Assembly: GCA_949316235.1 (NCBI GenBank)
Contig: OX438744.1
Location: 37,010,778-37,074,777 of the forward strand
Reading direction: 5' to 3'
DNA length: 64,000 bases
Source: Oegoconia quadripuncta
Taxonomy: Eukaryota; Arthropoda; Insecta; Lepidoptera; Autostichidae
In this document: piece after piece, positions 41,840-53,100 of the stretch
How positions within the stretch are numbered: the stretch's first letter is position 1
Layout of the letters: every line of letters begins with the position of its first letter
Made by a program: the position numbers and the translations under genes
The notes under the pieces: generated by a model
Seen by the model: only the letters and a program-made list of their open reading frames with translations
The model's database searches: none
Told to the model about the DNA's origin: nothing

Positions 41840-42949
41840 GTGATTCGATGATATCGTAGTGTTTCGAGGGATTTTTTAATTTTCTTCTTTCGAGGGTTTT
41901 AATTTTTTTTTTACATTTAACATTAAAACGCGGATATACGCCATGTTTGATCCAAATCTTTATATTTAGATTAGATATTTAGCTTTTAACTCTATCTTAT
42001 AGTCTAGTATACCTGGTCGATTTAATCTTTTGTCCAATCAATATTGTCGGGGATTTTCTACATTTTCAATTTAAAGTTATTAAGATGTAGTACATTATTT
42101 CAATGTATCTCATAAGGTTTAGACAGCGTTAACAATGTAAGCGACAGAAAATATTTTTTATGGCATGTTTACCAAACATCGACTTTTCTTTACTTTCTAC
42201 ATATATAATATGCATGTGATAACATGAAATCGTTCCAAAGAAATTCTCTCAAGGTTAGTGAAAACAGTATCAAAATCCGTTGCGTAGTTTAGAAACTAAG
42301 CGCACAAACAGACACGCAAACGCGTTGCTAAACAGCAACAACTGATATCTTCAGACTAGAAACTAAATATACTGCCAGGTATACTCTAATGAATGGTCCA
42401 TCATATTTCGCGAAATCTACAAGAAATGGTCTGCCACTACCCGTAACCGGGAAAATAGCGAACCAAATGACTAAAACATACTCATAAATTCAGTTTTACT
42501 GCTATTTTTTAAACGAGTGCCCCATTCGTCATTCTGTACATATCTATTCATTCATAGAGAGTATACATTAGAAACGGTCGATAAAACATCTCTTGAATGT
42601 TGTTCGAGTCCTTTCGCACGAAATAATAAAAATGAAACGCATAAACTTGAAGCAGGAAGAAATTTTCTAGCGCACCAGCGCTCGTAGTTATACTAAATAA
42701 AGCGCGAACGGCCGGCGAACTCTTTCCGTGCTTTCTTTCGCGTCCGTCTCTTTCCTACACATGTATTATTAGCCCTTTTTTGGTGCTAGAAAGGGACGGA
42801 GCAAAAAAATAGATGTACGTTAGTGTTGCCCGGTTTGTGTGAAGGAAAAACCGATGAATTGACGGAATTTGCTTTTGTTTAATTTTTCACTCGTGGATAA
42901 AACTATTCTTTCTTAATAGTTGTAGATATTAAATTCCTGATTACTTAAT
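41840..42949. other. No clear feature
   Basis: AT-rich except 42700-42790, where TCCGTCTCTTTC and GAAAGGGACGGA form an inverted repeat. No ORF with a known signature. Confidence 0.35.
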
Positions 42950-43027
42950 ACATTCCAGGACACATCACGCCTAATAGGCGACATAACAACAAAACTTTTA
43001 TTTTGGCTGGTGATGTGTCCTGGAACA
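42950..43027. mobile_element. Mini inverted-repeat element, about 70 bp
   Basis: TTCCAGGACACATCA at the left and TGATGTGTCCTGGAA at the right are exact complements about 40 bp apart. ACATT flanks the element on both sides, a possible target duplication. Inside, CGCCTAATAGGCG is a second palindrome. Confidence 0.6.
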
Positions 43028-43599
43028 TTAATAAAACAATTAAATTATCCCCAAACATAAGACCTCTCGCGCTTGATTGCCTTTGTATTTGGAATATACA
43101 AGCCAAATTGTTCTAACAATTTGCAATTTTCTTGTAATGTTAGTGAATTAAGACTCTACATGGCACCCATGGGTATGATACCTGATATATGATAAGATGA
43201 TAGAATATCTGTACCCACACATGTAAAATATTGATTGATAACATTATAATCTTTCCTTTTTACCTTGCCGTAGAGGGCAGGTCCACTTTGGACATTTAAA
43301 CTTGGCAGGTTATTATGTATTATTAAATAAACAAACACAATTAGAGGTATGATTTCGTGGTCGCACATATTCATTTATATTTATTTGTCAGTGATTCTTA
43401 TTCGTTTCGGTGTTAGAATATTTCTTTAGAAGTGATTTCTAACGGTTTTCACATTTAGTAGTTTTTCTGTACCCTTTTTCCTTTCTTATAACTATATTTA
43501 TTATTTTGTCTTCTAAATTATTCCGAGTTATACTAACAGTGTAACATGTTGATACATCAAAAATAGAATAAGTTTCCTAAAAAAACGTATATCTACAGG

Positions 43600-43800
43600 A
43601 AAGCCAGTAAACCCGGCAACACCAGCCAACGCACATGTGCGCCGACGCTCGTTTTCGTCTTATTTTTCGCGGGTCGTTCGCCTCGGATATATTCGCGTCG
43701 GTTTTGTTTTGCAATTTTTTTTCCCGCTCTAACAGTTTTTTTGTCCCTTTCGCTCTGTGTGTGTCCGTCTAGGTCGCGTGCGTAGGATGCTGATTTATTT
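43600..43800. other. CpG-rich patch
   Basis: Dense CG dinucleotides (GTGCGCCGACGCTCG, TTCGCGGGTCGTTCGCC, TATTCGCGTCGG) between AT-rich flanks, with a pyrimidine-rich stretch. No clear TATA box, ORF or repeat partner. Candidate promoter or 5' UTR of unknown gene. Confidence 0.25.
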
Positions 43801-44084
43801 TTCTCGGCGTACTTTAACTTGGTTTTCTAATGCAAGTTTATATTTTTATGGTTTGTTTTACTATTCCAGCTAGAGTCATTGGTTCTTAGCAGTTCAGGTC
43901 GTCGTATAATCTTACGATCTATGATCGGAATTGGTTTCTCGTAGTTTTCTCTAGCAATAGTTAATAATTAGTTTTTACGTGGACGCGGAGATTTCTTTTT
44001 ACACTTTTTAGATTATCCGTTTATTTTCAAATTATATTGAATTGGTTAATGTCACAGTGTTTAATTATGTATAATATTGAGTCA

Positions 44085-44505
44085 TTATTACCTATGAAAA
44101 TGGAGTTTTTTTCTTCGTTATTCATATGTATCAATTCCTGCGATTTTCAAAGCTAGGTATATCCAATTTGATTTTTATTTGGAAAATGGAATATTATTTC
44201 AAGGTTTCACATGAAATATTTTTTAATTTCTGGACTAAATCACATAATAAAAAAAATTGAACAGAGCTTTTTTCATGTGCTTCCCATAATCATTTCTTAG
44301 ATTCGCTGAAACTTTTATAAAGCGGTTACTTTTAAAAATTAACGCTGCCTATACTTAAATTAATGTTATCCGTTAATACACACAAAGTTTAGCTAAACTT
44401 GGATTTGCCGTTCCCAAAAAAAAAAATCAAAAATGTTTGTATGGAGAAAACAGTCTTAATGAAATTCTTCATACAAAACGCTAATTTCATAGCTAAGGAC
44501 CAATA
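44085..44505 (-). mobile_element. MITE-G, copy 2
   Basis: Reverse complement of 13139-13546: starts ATTACCTATGAAAATGGAGT and ends ACGCTAATTTCATAGCTAAG. The interior phrases AACTTTTATAAAGCGGTTAC and GGATTTGCCGTTCCC are shared. Confidence 0.75.
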
Positions 44506-44610
44506 GTTGGAAGTAGAGATTGTTTAACTTTGATATCCGAAAACAAATAGCAAATGGAATGAAGTCAATGAGAGATGATTGGTCTGTGAAGGTTCACAGC
44601 AATCGCGTTT

Positions 44611-45087
44611 TAGTCACAATCTTTTTTTTTTCGCGGGGAAATGCTTTACGCGTACCGCTCGCCTGGGGGACGGCGAGACGGTTATGTGGGACTCCCCTCC
44701 CTAACGGGAGGGATACCCACTAAAACCCCGCGGCGACCTTCTTCGGCAGTAGGGAGGACCTGGGAACGCATAGGCGGCTCCAGGTCCCCCCCCGCCCCGC
44801 CCCCCCTCGCAAGGGGAGGCCCATTCCCGGAGGGCGTCTAGCGCACCCTCCGTAGGGGGCGCTGTCGTGCCCCACACCGCGATCAGCAGCGGTATGAGGC
44901 GCGACAGGGCCCGATGCGACGACACCCCCCCGGTCGCTCCGGGGGTTGTCATCCTCTCCCGGGCCGCGTCCGACGACTACATCGCCCCGAGATGTAGCCG
45001 CCCGCGACCCTCGGGCGACGTGTATGGGGCTAGCGAGCGTTGCCGCCCCCCCGACGTCGCCTCCTGCGAGCGGGATAGTCACAATCT
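44611..45087 (-). mobile_element. GC-rich retroposed LINE tail with 12-bp target duplication
   Basis: A very GC-rich block (44633-45075) sits between two copies of TAGTCACAATCT (44611-44622 and 45076-45087). Next to the left copy is a run of T (44623-44631), that is a poly(A) tail on the minus strand. Target duplication plus 3' poly(A) is direct evidence of target-primed retroposition. The minus-strand 3' end, ACATAACCGTCTCGCCGTCC and CCAGGCGAGCGGTACGCG, resembles the 3' UTR of R1-clade insect LINEs; that class is from memory. Minus ORFs of 120 and 83 codons (RLIPLLIAVWGTTAPP) may include a remnant of the polymerase end, but no catalytic motif is present. Confidence 0.75.
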
Positions 45088-45174
45088 AAGAAACCAAATC
45101 AAACTCAAAAAATATATATTTCATAACCATTCATTCACAAGGCCACAGAAGAATGAGCAAGAAATTAGAGGGTA

Positions 45175-45340
45175 CCTGACTGCCCCAGGAAGAAGTTTTT
45201 GAGGTGAGATATGTAGATTTCTATATTACCTCCTATAGTCTACCTGCGTAGACTAAACGGCTTAACCGATTTTGAAGTGCAAGGTGTCGTTAGATACGTA
45301 TTGGTCCCGAGAGTGTCATAGGATACAGTTTTTGGAACAA
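45175..45340 (+). repeat. Repeat R, uninterrupted copy
   Basis: GACTGCCCCAGGAAGAAG, TATGTAGATTTCTATATTAC, CTCCTATAGTCTACC, GGCTTAACCGATTTTGAAGT and GAGAGTGTCATAGGATACAG in the same order as 1845-2400 without the SINE. Confidence 0.6.
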
Positions 45341-46137
45341 AATCCAACATGGCGCTCGCAAAATAAAAAAATGGGGTTTTAGTTTTTGTAGACTTAATTA
45401 AAGTTGAAATTTTATGCAACTTGTGATTCGATATAACAGCGAACTGCTTTAGTAAGAACCGGTAAAATTATGATTCCTTATTAGATGCCTTAGCATCCGA
45501 TACCTGTGCGTAACGGTGTTAAGCCATCCATTAGCTTATAACAACAGATATAAACCTTCATTGCCGTCACCTTTAGCACAGCATAATTTTATCACAGGGA
45601 AGGTACAACAAAATACGTTTAATTAAAGCAGTCAATTAATAAAGGAATTTTCTAATCAAAGTACACCGTAAAAAGATTTATCTTTAGTGCGCGGACGCTG
45701 TACTGGCGCTCCGTTAGTAAGTAACTGGGAGCTGCTTATAGGAGCTAGTATTCTATTAGAAGTAGTATTGCCAGCTTTAAAATACGAATTTGCGGGAATC
45801 AAATTTTAAAAGCGGGACAAGAGTTTAAACTTTTGTACAAAATACGAAAACGAAAGGATTTTTCTTGGTAAATTTGTATAACAAGTAAATTAATACATTT
45901 GATGACTATATTTCTGAATAATTTATAATATTTATGAAAAGAAACCTATTGCATAAAGCAACTATATGCATTAGAATTAATAAGGAAGCCAATTACATAT
46001 AATGTGAAAAAAAAAACATAATATCAAACAAGCTTGCAGAAATGACACACTGTCCTAAGGGTTATTTACGAAAATCTAATTCTAAACACGTTATTTAATA
46101 AAGATCAAGATTACGTTATGTCATATTATATTTTATT
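45341..46137. other. No recognisable feature
   Basis: AT-rich, with short ORFs only and no repeat partner seen. Confidence 0.4.
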
Positions 46138-46215
46138 AAGTCCCGACGAAAAACGACGGGTGTTCTGTATTTGACGACGTTGTGTGTGTCTGTCCAGTTT
46201 TTGTCCGGAGGTATC
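46138..46215 (+). repeat. Dispersed repeat, partner of 41548-41615
   Basis: TCCCGACGAAAAACGACGGG is followed by TGTGTGTGTCTGTCCAGTTT and CCGGAGGTATCTC. Confidence 0.5.
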
Positions 46216-47211
46216 TCAGTAATGTGTGGTCTTATTTGAGTGCGGTTTTTTTTATATGAAAGAGTAAACGCGGGGACAGGTTATTTGATGAAAATCGTTA
46301 AAGCTGTTTCGAAAATATCTAACTATGAACTCAGTTGTTTTGTGTATTTCTGTGACATCATAGTCTTATGGGTTTTTTTTTATTTAAGATTAAATTCGTG
46401 GACAGGTGCTTAACCATGTTTGATGGAAATATTAGATATTTAGTATAAGTCTACCTGGACGATAGAATCATTTGTTTAAACAATGTTGTCGGGACTTTCT
46501 AAATATCCAATTTATAGTTATTTATGATTTCAAAATTACATGAAATGAAAACGCAAAATTGGAGACATTTTTGTCATCCCACCATCCCATAACTTAAATC
46601 TTTCATCTATGTGCGTATCGACCCCTAGTGAGGGTAATTGGTTTATCGATATCGATGGAATTTATCTTAACGGTCCTCGGTGGATTTGGCTAATTGGATA
46701 CAGATTGATGCGGTTTTTCTGATAAGCACAATTTTCTTGTTGGAAATTACTACTTCGTCTAGTTGAATTGGGATCTTAGAAATTCAGATGAATACCTATC
46801 TGTATGGTTTTAAATCACAATGGATTATCACTTGTTATCGTTTATTTATTTGTAACTCCAATCACATTGAAAGCTAGGATACTGCAGAGATTAGCTGTAC
46901 AATTTTATAGTAGCTTAAGTTGGGGAACTCTGACACCAAGTCAGCGCTCTTCACAATTTGTCATGAATCATTATAAGATCATTGCGAGGAGGGCTCACAT
47001 CCAGAATTTAATATGCCAAATACTATAGTCTGAGTTTGATAGGATATACGCAGCTACTACAAAGGAGATTCGGGTCGCATAATCGGCATAAACATTCGAT
47101 CTAATGACACATCGATGTTCCTCAGTATTCAATTATCTACTCGTCGTGTTTTAACAAAAAATTTTTGAGCCGAACTCTTTTGTTTGTTTTCTTTTAAGCA
47201 CTACGGGTTAG
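46216..47211. other. No recognisable feature
   Basis: AT-rich. The 74-codon plus ORF at 46804-47028 has no known family. Confidence 0.4.
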
Positions 47212-47450
47212 CACTTGACCTCAATGGCACATGATGTTATGTGAAGATGAGGCCGAAAGTGGAAGCGTATTGACCCGGAAACGTCATCATATTTGGGGGA
47301 CTATCGACGGCAGACTTAGATAAAATGGTGATCGCTAGCCAGGCGGATATTTAAAATGCCCTACCACCAACCAACCCGAACTCGAACTACTCCGCTGGGG
47401 ATCGAACCCGCTACTTCTAATTCGTAAGCTTTATGTTGTTTGTCCCACTT
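47212..47450 (-). mobile_element. SINE-A, old copy with internal deletion
   Basis: Both ends are present (CTTGACCTCAATGGCACATG; GGGGATCGAACCCGCTACTT), but the stretch with the AGCAATGTTAATAGC motif is missing and substitutions are many. Confidence 0.75.
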
Positions 47451-47634
47451 GTGATGTCCAACTATATACAACAAAAATAAAATAATGACGATTGGTTTAT
47501 AATTGACACAGCAAACTGCAAAAGAAAAAGTCCGAAGTTACGGCCGTCCGAAGCTATTTTCGTTAGAGAGTAGACCCTCAGGTTCAGTGTCCCTGAACAT
47601 GAAATTTAATACGTTTAATTCCTGTTTACCATGA

Positions 47635-47830
47635 CTCCACTCCTGATTACGAACAACTTTCCAATAAGAACTCTAGCCCAAAATCGATCTAAAAATGTTC
47701 GAACACCCATACAAAGTAAACTATTCTGAAACAACCTTTAGTATGGAGGGCCAACAATTTTCGGCTGAATTCGGGTATGGTTCCTAGTGGAAAGTTGTTC
47801 GTAATCAGGAGTGGCGTCACCAGTTACTGG
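47635..47830. mobile_element. Inverted-repeat element, about 190 bp
   Basis: ACTCCTGATTACGAACAACT with TTCC at 47637-47662 is complementary to GGAAAGTTGTTCGTAATCAG with GAGT at 47799-47822. A non-coding loop separates them. Sequence related to the right arm and its flank (GTGACGTCACCAGTT) is also at 39650-39690. Confidence 0.6.
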
Positions 47831-48499
47831 GAATTATACGAATTCAAATTCACCCTATATAGCAGCACCGTCGAATAAAATTTCATAGGGTTTCAATTTA
47901 TTAATTGTAATGCAAAGTTTGTTTAAAACCATGACCAAAGAGGTGTTAAAAAGAGTTTAAAGAAGAACGACAATGCACCCACTTATTTACTTGGTACCAT
48001 ATTCATAATTATAAATACTCGATTATTAATGTCGTAGCTCGCTGAGTAAACACTGCAAGATATACCTAGATAGAAATAGTGCATTATCTAGACCAGTACA
48101 AAGAAACACTATGATTACTGCGCGCATGCGTGTGGTACATAGTCAAGAGTGATAACAGCAAATAAATAGTACTCGCTCATATAGTTTATTTATAAGACGT
48201 CGCCGTATTCATAGTGTGGTCTTCTTTTCCAGTATTTACCCTGAAATTGCTAACTCTAATGCTGATATACGCATCTCTAATTAGCTTGAGCATAGATTAC
48301 TATGCATATAAATTATAGCATGTTAGGAAATATCAATTACATTTTCAATATAAAATAAATAAATAAAAGTAAGTACACTAATATAAAATAATTTAATTAG
48401 GCAATACCTTACTGTTAAATACAATATGTATATACAACTATTAACAAAAACTTATTAAATATGAGGTTTGTCCTCAGCACGCGACGGTCTGAGTTCTGA

Positions 48500-48800
48500 T
48501 TGCTCTGTACTCCGATACCTCTGTACGTACGTCTTTACTCCAACATCTCTCTACTGCCTGTAGGCAAAGCAAAGCGCGATTTTATCTCTCTCGACTCTAC
48601 GTAAAGACGAAATAGTCTCCAACCCTGTCAATTTACAAAGGGAATGTCAAGAGTCTTCACTCTATCGACATCTTGTCTAACTGGCCTTTCTTTGCTAACT
48701 AGAAATATTTCGTTGTCAGAGTACAGGTACGTCGAATTAAAGAGCTGTCGGAGTACAAGTGTTGTACAGAGATGTCGAGGTATAGAGGTGTAGAATACAG
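48500..48800. repeat. Inverted clusters of GTACAGAG-type motif
   Basis: Short related words occur in both orientations: CTCTGTACTCCGATACCTCT and GTACGTACG at about 48500-48532, and GAGTACAGGTACGTCG, GTCGGAGTACAAG, GTACAGAGATGTCGAGGTAT at about 48718-48785. Together they make a loose inverted repeat around a central 130 bp. Minus ORFs here lack a family. Confidence 0.4.
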
Positions 48801-48959
48801 TGGTGAAAGGTTTATGCATTGTAGGAGGCAGGCGCCAACTTTGAGGTCGTCGCGTGGTGGGCGTGAAACAGCTGGGTCTACATGGCGATGCATTGATTTT
48901 AACTTTTTGTAGGTACCTAATTGTATTTCACAAGTTAAGGTCTCACTTAACATCAGGTC

Positions 48960-50203
48960 TGTTTTGATAGTAGTTGTTAGGTTACGCGCTACTTAATTAT
49001 GTATAAAAACATACTTTTATCAGTCAGTACCCACTGCTGAGATAGATTATAGCACCTCATATCCACTATCGGATATACTCCTCATCAAAAGCGCGATTGG
49101 CGTCGTAATTAAGAGAATTTTACTTGCCACGCTGGGCAATTGCGAATGAGATATCCGATTGCAGTATTTTTAGGAATCTCTACACCTATGACGTTGCTGC
49201 CCTTCAATCGTCTTTACTGGTATGGCATTATGGGTCTCTTAAAACACTACAAAATGCAATTCACTGTGGGCTTGACTTGATTAACATTTGAAATGTTTTT
49301 TGTCATATTTAGGGAAGTTCTAGGTAATGGTGAGTCATTGATAAACCGCCACGAATTTTGAGAGTAAGGGGATAATTGGACTGTATGTACCTACGCCTTC
49401 TCCAGTTCAAAAAGATAGTTTTCGAAAAACTTGCAGAAAAAGGTCATAAATGTGGGTATTTTTTGTGCCATGTTCAACTAGATGAGGTGTTGATGTTTTC
49501 AAAATTTCTGAAGGGATACTAAAGAGGAAGGTCTCGAAGCTATTTTTGATATATTTTATATAAAGAAATTTAAAAAAATCTATCCATGTTCCCATAGAGT
49601 TTTTATAATATATGTTCTTACAAAAGGACGAGCGTTGTGTCTGCTTCTGAGTACATGATAAACTTGTACCTGAACAAATGATGGGCTGTTTCTATTCTAA
49701 TTTTGTGACTAAAACATTCACTCAGGGTAAGCAACATTTGTGTATTAGGGATATGATAACATATTAAATTCTAGCCTATCTCTTAATTATGAATACTATT
49801 ATTGATCAACTATGAATAGATCCCTAGAGCTTTTTTTCCGCGCGCGCAGGCGGGGTTATCGCGGAAAAGTTGAGGATTTTTTCAAAATTTTATCACCGCT
49901 CGTCGCAAGCGCAGATAACACGCACACAAGCGCAACTAGTGATGTACTGACAGGATAAGAGTATAAGAGTCGAGATATCGATTGCACTGTGTAATCGAGA
50001 GGACACAAATCATGAACTTGTGTTATAGGTATGTGAATAGAAATTATAGTTATGTTATATTTAAATAGTGTTCAAGTTTGCCAGTAGGTAAAGATTACGG
50101 ACATTTTGAGTAATTGGCCAGAGGTTTTAACAAAGATAATCCCAGGCTGAGGCTTATCAGCAACTTTTATGATACGTTATAATATAGCATTTATCTTATG
50201 GGT
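48960..50203. other. No clear feature
   Basis: TTAACATCAGGTCTG at 48946-48960 may be a SINE-A scrap. CGCGCGCGCAGGCGGGG at about 49840-49856 is a small GC-rich patch. Otherwise unrecognised. Confidence 0.35.
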
Positions 50204-50603
50204 AACTAGCTTTCCGCCTGCGGCTTCGCCGGAATGGAATAACCTTATCGCGGACATGCTTAATTTGTTTATCCCGCGGGAACTACTCACTTTATCGACA
50301 TAAAAAACATGCTATGTCTTAATCCAGTTTCTACCAAATTTCATCGAAAACAAACATACAAACTCTCGCATTTATCTAACTAATATTATAAATGCGAAAG
50401 TTTGGATGTTCGTTTGTTAATTTGTTTGTTGCTCAGTCACGGAGAAATGGATGAACAAATTTGGATGAAATTTGGTACATAGGTAGAACATGCTCTGTAT
50501 TAAAACATAGGATAGTTTTTAGCTCGATAAAGTTCACGCGAGATAAATAAATTTCCGCGATTAAGTTATACCACGCAGGCGAAGCCGCGGGCGGAAAGCT
50601 AGT
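50204..50603. mobile_element. Head-to-head pair of CTAG-ending repeats
   Basis: Left copy (50204-50379, minus) and right copy (50382-50603, plus) share their 5' ends at the centre, TAATATTATAAATGCGAAAG, and both end in CTAG on the outside (ACTAGCTTTCCGCC; GGCGGAAAGCTAGT). The left copy is shorter, with internal deletions. The whole can fold as a near-palindrome of about 200 bp per arm. Same family as 2650-2878. Confidence 0.75.
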
Positions 50604-50934
50604 TATATTATAAGTTAGAAGTTAGAATAGATGTAAAGAGGATGTATGAGACGAGATTCATTACCATAATTAATACCGTACGAAAGTATATAGTACAATT
50701 AGTATAGAATTGAAAATAGTTGAATTTTATTATACATTAATAGTGATATAATAAGTGAATGAACAAATACGAAAGTATTTTAAAGTGACCAACTTATGTT
50801 TAGTTAATAATATAGACGATCCATGAAATTAAATGTAAAATATAGGTATAAGACTGCAGCGTAATAATTTCCGGATTTATTCCTTCACTTGGCCAAGAGA
50901 CCGTCTCATCGTGCCCGTATCTGTTTATTGTGTA

Positions 50935-51045
50935 ACACTAGAAGGTTGAGTGAATGACGCAAAATAGGTGTGTCAGGATCATGGAAGTCTGTGGTCTATG
51001 ATTACCCCTACGGGAAATAGGCGTGACATTATTTATGTATGTACT
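50935..51045 (+). pseudogene. LINE Q C-terminus
   Basis: GGTGTGTCAGGATCATGGAA, GTCTGTGGTCTATGATTACC and CCTACGGGAAATAGGCGTGA match 35390-35450. Codons are missing after GGATC, and GGAAATAGG makes an early stop. Confidence 0.55.
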
Positions 51046-52059
51046 AAAATGTTGAATTTTTTTGAGGTGTTTCCATATTAATTTTAACTTGACATCTGAT
51101 GACATTTCTGAGAAAAAGTTGCGTCATAAATTAAGATGTGCAAAAGTGGAGCACACTTACGCTGAAACCCCAATTGACTGTCTTATGTTAACTTTAGGGA
51201 ACTCAACAATTCTGTTAGCACTATTATTTAGCGGTAGATTTAAGTTTGAAAATTTAGATAATCGATAATATTGACTAGACTGTAATGAAGACAGGTCTCA
51301 TCCCTAATCAATAAAGTAGACCAAGGAACTCAATCATTATGCCATAAAGACTTATATGAAATAGTATTGCAAAATATTAACACTTCTAATGCTCCAATTT
51401 TAAAGTTTAAATTTGTTTAAACATAAGAGGTTTCCGTGTTGTTTTATGTTCAAGAAAAATGTATATTTTTGCTAGAAAAATGATAATAATTGTACGTCTT
51501 TTAAATGGAAATTTTACTGCAAAGCGACTCCGCAGAGGGCGGTTGTTTTTTAGCGTGTAAGTAAAAATTTTCCATTATTGCACAATGATTGTCTTATTAG
51601 TAACCGACAATAAATATTAGTTTGATTAGCTTGTTTACAATAATATTTGTTGACAGGGAAAGTGAAAAAGAAACGAAAGGCTTTATAAATGTTACTTATA
51701 TGACTTTGCCTGTCCTTAGTTTGACAATTTTTCCTTCCGTGACTCATCGTATATTGAAATAACTACATACGCTCGGATTTAATAACATTTCTTTTGAAAC
51801 TGAAACGTGTGTGTTTAAATTGGAACGTGGCTCAGAGATTTTCTTATATAATACTTAATCGTACATTTTAGTCAGCTTTTGCTGAATTTGGGCAAATACT
51901 GGTGATTCAAGTTACGGCTCCTGGGGGTTTCAAAGTATTTATGTAAGTATACCTAATTATTTTATTTTAATAAAAACACGGAACAATAAAAATTGTAATT
52001 GTTGATTGCTATTATAGTCTGCTATCATAGATAGGCGTTAAATTTTGGAAGCTCAGTAC
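51046..52059. other. No recognisable feature
   Basis: AT-rich. The 68-codon plus ORF at 51062-51268 and the 65-codon minus ORF at 51550-51747 have no known family. Confidence 0.4.
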
Positions 52060-52460
52060 AAATTTCATCGCTGCCCCTCTGTTACTTATTATCATATTAT
52101 CATACCAATGGAGCTCCGTACGATACATAGAATTGCTGCCCGTCGCTGCTCTGTGCTACTTTCCCACTCCAATGTCGTTGCTGCCCCCGTCACTGCTCTG
52201 TACTGTTTTGCTACACCAATGACGCTGATGTCCCCATTACTTATCTATGCTATCTTGCCACAACAATGTTGCTGCTACCCTCGTCACTGTATGTATTGTT
52301 TTACCGTATTGGTGCCTCTATCACTTATCTATACTGTTTTACCACACGAATGTCGCTGCTGCCCCCATCATTTGTGTATGCTCTCTGCTACATCAATGCT
52401 GCTGCCCTCGTTATTGCTTTATACTGTTTTGCAACATTAAGGCACTGCTGCGCTCAGCCA
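52060..52460 (+). repeat. Minisatellite, about 46-bp imperfect units
   Basis: Seven or eight units, each with a CTGCTGCCC phrase, TCACTGCTCTGTACTG and TTTTGCTACACCAATG-type endings, for example at 52130, 52176, 52223, 52270 and 52348. Unit length is not always a multiple of three, so the 131-codon plus ORF shifts phase between units and is not a gene. Units differ at many positions, so the array is old. Confidence 0.75.
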
Positions 52461-52929
52461 GTTCTACGCTGACGATTCACTTATTCGCCTCTTAAGGCAC
52501 CCGCAGAAAAATACGGATTGGTTAATTTCTTTTTTCCACATGTAGCCTATCCACATGCATGCATGCTATATTTTCCACATGCTGGAGGTAATTTTTCCAT
52601 TATTTCTGCTGTCAAGTAGGCCAGGCGTTACTTTTGTGTCCTACTAGAATGACAATTAATATTGATATTGAACGTGGATTTAGATGGATGATCGGCCCAC
52701 CAGCTATTTGCAGATGTACAACAAATCTTCCTCCACTACTTCACTATATTCTTGTATATCGCATATTGCAGCCCTTTTATGGCATCATCCCATTTACTCA
52801 GTACTGCTCTCAGAGCTGGAACCTGAAGTCTGAAGCGCCGTAAATATGCGCCACTTCCAATTAACCACGAGTTTGCGGTGCTTGCAGTGGAGACATTGAG
52901 GACCTTAGTCGTCTGACACAAAAAAAAAT

Positions 52930-53100
52930 ATTTAAAGATTTATCCATTAGACTGGTCCACGCCTCCGGAGATCTGAGATCTGGCGCCTACTTTGCTCAGC
53001 AGCTGAGCGTATGCATTCAGCGGGGCAATGGCGCTAGTGTACTGGGTACTATGCCTTATGGAAGCGAGTTGGAAGGCGTATTTTCACTATAAGATATACA
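52930..53100 (+). pseudogene. Mobile-element ORF end with GD.R.G and IQRGN motifs
   Basis: The plus frame reads KDLSIRLVHASGDLRSGAYF, AQQLSVCIQRGNGASVLGTM and PYGSELEGVF before a stop. The same motif pair is at 31866-32045 in poorer condition, so this is a dispersed family. I recall similar ends in lepidopteran retroelement proteins but cannot name the clade. Confidence 0.45.

Noticed and set aside
44520..45202. Overlapping GC-rich ORFs of 66 to 120 codons as host genes
   Set aside because: They lie within a retroposed fragment bounded by a target duplication, and high GC lengthens ORFs by chance.
52045..52495. 131-codon Cys-rich ORF as a secreted peptide
   Set aside because: It follows the roughly 46-bp minisatellite, with units that are not multiples of three, so the repeated peptide pattern is not preserved.
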